NCBI GenBank assembly: GCA_031264545.1 | Contig: JAISDV010000042.1 | Span: 1 to 9,803, forward strand | Source of the DNA: Oscillospiraceae bacterium | GTDB taxonomy: Bacteria > Bacillota > Clostridia > Oscillospirales > Oscillospiraceae | DNA: 9,803 bases | Direction: 5' to 3' | Shown here: in pieces, positions 7,966 through 9,803 of the stretch | Position numbering within the stretch: position 1 is the stretch's first letter | How the letters are laid out: every line of letters starts with the position of its first letter | Translations under genes and position numbers: made by a program | Notes under the pieces: generated by a model | What the model was told of the DNA's origin: nothing | Databases searched by the model: none | Seen by the model: the letters and a program-made list of their open reading frames with translations, nothing else

Positions 7966-8865
7966 ATGGAAATTGCACAGAGTATGCCGGGCGCAACCAT
8001 CACCTTTCCGATGCTGGGTGACGGCTTTGCGATCGGCCCGTCCAACACCTATTCCCTTTGGGGACTCGAGCTGCACTGGTACGGCGCGATCATCGCGCTC
8101 GGCTTCCTGCTCGCCTATCTCTATGTCAACCGGCGCAGCAAAGCTTTCGGCCTGACGCAGGACAATATCATCGACATGCTGCTCTGCGCCGTGCCCGCGG
8201 CCGTCGTCGGCTCCAGACTGTATTACGTCGTCTTCAATTACGCGCTCTTCCGGGGCGATTTCTGGAGTATTTTCAAAATCTGGGAGGGCGGCCTCGCAAT
8301 CTACGGCGTCGTCATCGGCGCGGTCCTCGCCGTCTGGATCTATTGCCGGGTCAAAAAACTGCCCATCGGCCCCTTCCTTGATATCGGCGGTCTCGGGCTC
8401 CTGATCGGCCAGACGATCGGCCGCTGGGCAAACTTCATCAATCGTGAGGCCTTTGGCGGAGAGACGGATATTTTCTGCCGTATGGGACTGACGGACGCCT
8501 CGGGAAATACCGTCTATGTTCATCCGACCTTTCTCTACGAGTCCGTCTGGAATCTTTTGGGGCTTCTGCTCCTGCATCTGTTCTCCAAATCCGGAAAAAG
8601 GCGCTACGACGGACAGCTTTTCGTCATGTACCTCGCATGGTACGGCTTCGGGCGGATATTCATAGAGGGCCTGCGGACGGACAGCCTGTACCTGTTCGGC
8701 ACCGGGCTGCGCGTGTCCCAGCTGCTTGCCGGCATAAGCTGCTTTGCCGCGCTCGTTTTCCTTGCAATCAACGGCTCCATTCCGCATGACCCGGATAAGC
8801 TGCTTATGAACACCGCAGCCGCAGAGGGTATGGAAGCAGCGGCGCCGGAGGAAGAAAAAGACTGA
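7966..8865 (+). CDS. lgt: Prolipoprotein diacylglyceryl transferase Lgt
   Basis: Integral membrane enzyme that moves diacylglycerol from phosphatidylglycerol to the lipobox Cys of prolipoproteins, the first step of lipoprotein maturation. The 299 residues show several hydrophobic segments and the family motifs in order: HWYG (His37), WEGGLAIYG (106-114), the Lgt signature GRWANFINREAFG with Arg153 (equivalent to E. coli Arg143 by motif), HPTFLYE (186-192) and FGRIFIEGLRTD with Arg237 (near E. coli Arg239). Tyr113 stands where E. coli has the His of its GG-x-x-x-HG segment, as in many Gram-positive Lgt proteins. The C-terminal tail after about 285 is acidic and rich in Glu and Ala. GGAAGGG at 7951-7957 supports the ATG at 7966. 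It probably belongs to the yfmF operon, since I see no convincing promoter in the 159-base gap before it. Confidence 0.95.
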   Translation: MEIAQSMPGATITFPMLGDGFAIGPSNTYSLWGLELHWYGAIIALGFLLAYLYVNRRSKAFGLTQDNIIDMLLCAVPAAVVGSRLYYVVFNYALFRGDFWSIFKIWEGGLAIYGVVIGAVLAVWIYCRVKKLPIGPFLDIGGLGLLIGQTIGRWANFINREAFGGETDIFCRMGLTDASGNTVYVHPTFLYESVWNLLGLLLLHLFSKSGKRRYDGQLFVMYLAWYGFGRIFIEGLRTDSLYLFGTGLRVSQLLAGISCFAALVFLAINGSIPHDPDKLLMNTAAAEGMEAAAPEEEKD

Positions 8866-8908
8866 CGCGCATAAACTACATATACGGAAATAATAAGGAG
8901 GTATCACC

Positions 8909-9367
8909 ATGGCGGACATCAACGAAATCAAGGGCGTAATTTTGAATACTCTCGGTACGGTAGCCGGCAAAACGCGCGATTTCGCGGAAAAAGCGGCCGA
9001 CAAAGCGAAGGATGTCGCACGCGTCGCGAAGCTGAATATGGAACTGAGCGCGGAAAAGGACACGATCGAAAAGGCGTATCTTGAAATCGGCAGGCTCTAT
9101 TACGAGACGCGCAAATCCTCTCCGGACGGCTTCTTCGTCCAGCTCTGCGATGAGATCACGCTCGCAAACGAAAATATCGCCAGGATTCTCTCCGAGCTCG
9201 AGGCGCTGAAGACCGGTCTCGGCGCAAAGGGCGGCGGCGTTGAGGTTGAGTTTACCGAGGTAAGCGCCGACGAGGAAAAGGCAGGCGGAGAAGGCGCGAC
9301 CGAAGAGGACTTCGTAAAAGACGCGCCGTCTGCGGAAGAGGCCTCCGGCACAGCCGAAGAAAGCTGA
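8909..9367 (+). CDS. Small coiled-coil protein with acidic tail, function unknown
   Basis: A 152-residue soluble protein. Residues about 1-45 form a charged Ala/Lys-rich amphipathic helix (KTRDFAEKAADKAKDVARVAKL). Residues about 45-105 look like a helical hairpin, with IEKAYLEIGRLYYET and NENIARILSELEALKTGL. The last 40 or so are a disordered, Glu/Ala-rich acidic tail. The helical part resembles a common clostridial family of small proteins, many of which end in a zinc ribbon. Here there is no Cys pair at the C-terminus, so the ribbon is absent and replaced by the acidic tail. There is no signal peptide. An excellent TAAGGAGGT (8894-8902) lies 6 bases before the ATG. It begins 43 bases after lgt with no clear promoter between them, so it is probably co-transcribed. 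Some databases give such proteins misleading names such as serine proteinase; nothing here supports a protease. Confidence 0.85.
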   Translation: MADINEIKGVILNTLGTVAGKTRDFAEKAADKAKDVARVAKLNMELSAEKDTIEKAYLEIGRLYYETRKSSPDGFFVQLCDEITLANENIARILSELEALKTGLGAKGGGVEVEFTEVSADEEKAGGEGATEEDFVKDAPSAEEASGTAEES

Positions 9368-9387
9368 CCGGCCATCCGTATGCAAAA

Positions 9388-9466
9388 GGGGCAGTCCTGA
9401 AAACGAAACGCAAAGAATCGCAATAAAGCGATACCAAAAGGTTCAGTCGGTTTGATATGCTGCCCC
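9388..9466. other. Nested inverted repeats: possible structured RNA or small element
   Basis: In the gap after the coiled-coil gene, GGGGCAG (9388-9394) pairs with CTGCCCC (9460-9466). Inside that, CTGAA (9397-9401) pairs with TTCAG (9442-9446). Inside that, ATCGC (9417-9421) pairs with GCGAT (9428-9432) around a 6-base loop. All three pairings are perfect and nested. On the minus strand the outer stem is followed by TTTTG, which gives a weak terminator-like end. I recognise no known RNA family. It could be a minus-strand RNA, a leader structure, a mobile-element remnant or coincidence. Confidence 0.3.
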
Positions 9467-9507
9467 CGGATAAGACAGGGAAAAAGAAAAGCTGTCCTAT
9501 CCGGGGG
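9463..9507. other. Strong 16-bp stem-loop between the coiled-coil gene and the broken lipoprotein gene
   Basis: The left arm (9463-9478, CCCCCGGATAAGACAG) pairs with the right arm (9492-9507, CTGTCCTATCCGGGGG) over 16 positions with a single A-C mismatch. The loop is a 13-base purine-rich stretch. No T-run follows on either strand, so this is not a standard intrinsic terminator, although a stem of this size may still end or stabilise the operon transcript. Its first four bases are shared with the outer stem at 9388-9466, so the two structures exclude each other if in the same RNA. Confidence 0.6.
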
Positions 9508-9607
9508 TAATGTCATATTGCATAAAGTAAAGGTTCCGGCAGGAAAAAATGTCCGAATCGCAGCGTTATATTTATCAGACAGCATTGATACCCGGAGGTG
9601 TTTGGTT

Positions 9608-9803
9608 ATGAAAAAAACAGGGTTGCTGATTTTATTTTGGCGTTAGGCATTTCTCTGTCAGCTTGCGGACAAGACGGAGAAGTAAAAAACGTGGAAATCA
9701 TTTACGGCAGTTCTGAAAAATTCAGTAAAAACGAAATCAAAACCGCCGCTAGCTGTGAGGGTCGTCTATGAAGGCTGATTGTCAAGGACGGTTTTGCGCA
9801 TTG
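9608..9803 (+). pseudogene. Frameshifted small lipoprotein gene, running off the right edge
   Basis: The ATG at 9608 has a good GGAGGTG at 9594-9600. It opens with MKKTGLLILF and then hits a stop at 9644-9646. The next frame, from 9640, continues as ALGISLSACG, so adding one T to the run at 9635-9638 restores a perfect lipoprotein signal peptide with lipobox LSAC. The restored frame goes on with a mature part containing VEIIYGSSEKFSKNEIKTA and meets a TGA at 9769-9771. The sequence after this stop no longer reads clearly in one frame, so a second lesion is likely. The mature part resembles small clostridial lipoproteins of unknown function, recalled from general pattern only. GC content in 9661-9720 is about 42%, well below the rest of the window. 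A sequencing error in the T-run would also explain the first break. Confidence 0.6.

Noticed and set aside
7924..9063. Long minus-strand open frame (379 codons) opposite lgt and the coiled-coil gene
   Set aside because: It runs antisense across lgt, whose motifs are unmistakable, and its translation shows no recognisable domain. Long antisense frames are expected in GC-rich coding DNA.
9441..9560. Possible tRNA, because GGTTC-like strings occur at 9440-9444 and 9527-9532
   Set aside because: No acceptor stem, anticodon arm or CCA end can be placed around them.
9100..9585. Minus-strand frame of 161 codons across the end of the coiled-coil gene and the following gap
   Set aside because: More than half is antisense to a well-supported gene, and the rest covers the inverted repeats. 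No ribosome binding site or family match was seen.
9452..9646. 64-codon + strand frame spanning the strong hairpin and ending in the lipoprotein signal start
   Set aside because: It passes through both arms of the hairpin, and only its last 13 codons make sense, as the frameshifted signal peptide starting at 9608 with its own ribosome binding site.

Overview
The window is a stretch of high-GC (about 60%) bacterial chromosome with all convincing genes on the + strand. Three features point to a GC-rich member of the Clostridia, probably of the Oscillospirales type: an M16-peptidase pair of the YfmF/YfmH kind followed by lgt, Gram-positive style AGGAGG ribosome binding sites, and a small clostridial-type coiled-coil protein. 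This placement is inferred from gene content, not from any marker gene.

Layout. (1) Positions 2-5098 hold the C-terminal part (about 1,700 residues) of a giant cyclic beta-1,2-glucan synthase. The last membrane segments, the glucoamylase-like cyclisation region and the GH94 phosphorylase-like region are inside the window. The GT84 glucosyltransferase part lies to the left of it. (2) A 147-base gap carries an extended -10 promoter (5115-5143), a GC-rich leader hairpin and a ribosome binding site that places the start of the next gene at a TTG (5246). (3) A compact run follows: yfmF (inactive M16 homologue), yfmH (M16 with intact zinc motif, stop and start overlapping by one base), a possible 43-codon small ORF, lgt (prolipoprotein diacylglyceryl transferase) and a 152-residue coiled-coil protein with an acidic tail. 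(4) The last 430 bases are lower in GC. They hold nested inverted repeats, a strong 16-bp hairpin and the start of a small lipoprotein gene that is frameshifted within its signal peptide.

How the genes fit together. The glucan synthase makes a cell-envelope or secreted cyclic glucan and is probably a separate transcription unit from what follows. The yfmF-yfmH-lgt-coiled-coil run looks like one operon. Lgt performs the first step of lipoprotein maturation, and YfmF/YfmH have been linked to elongation factor P modification in Bacillus. No direct biochemical link between them is visible here.

I see no strong evidence for a new system. The items most worth a second look are the structured intergenic region at 9388-9507, the small Cys/His/Met-containing ORF just before lgt, and the broken lipoprotein gene at the right edge.
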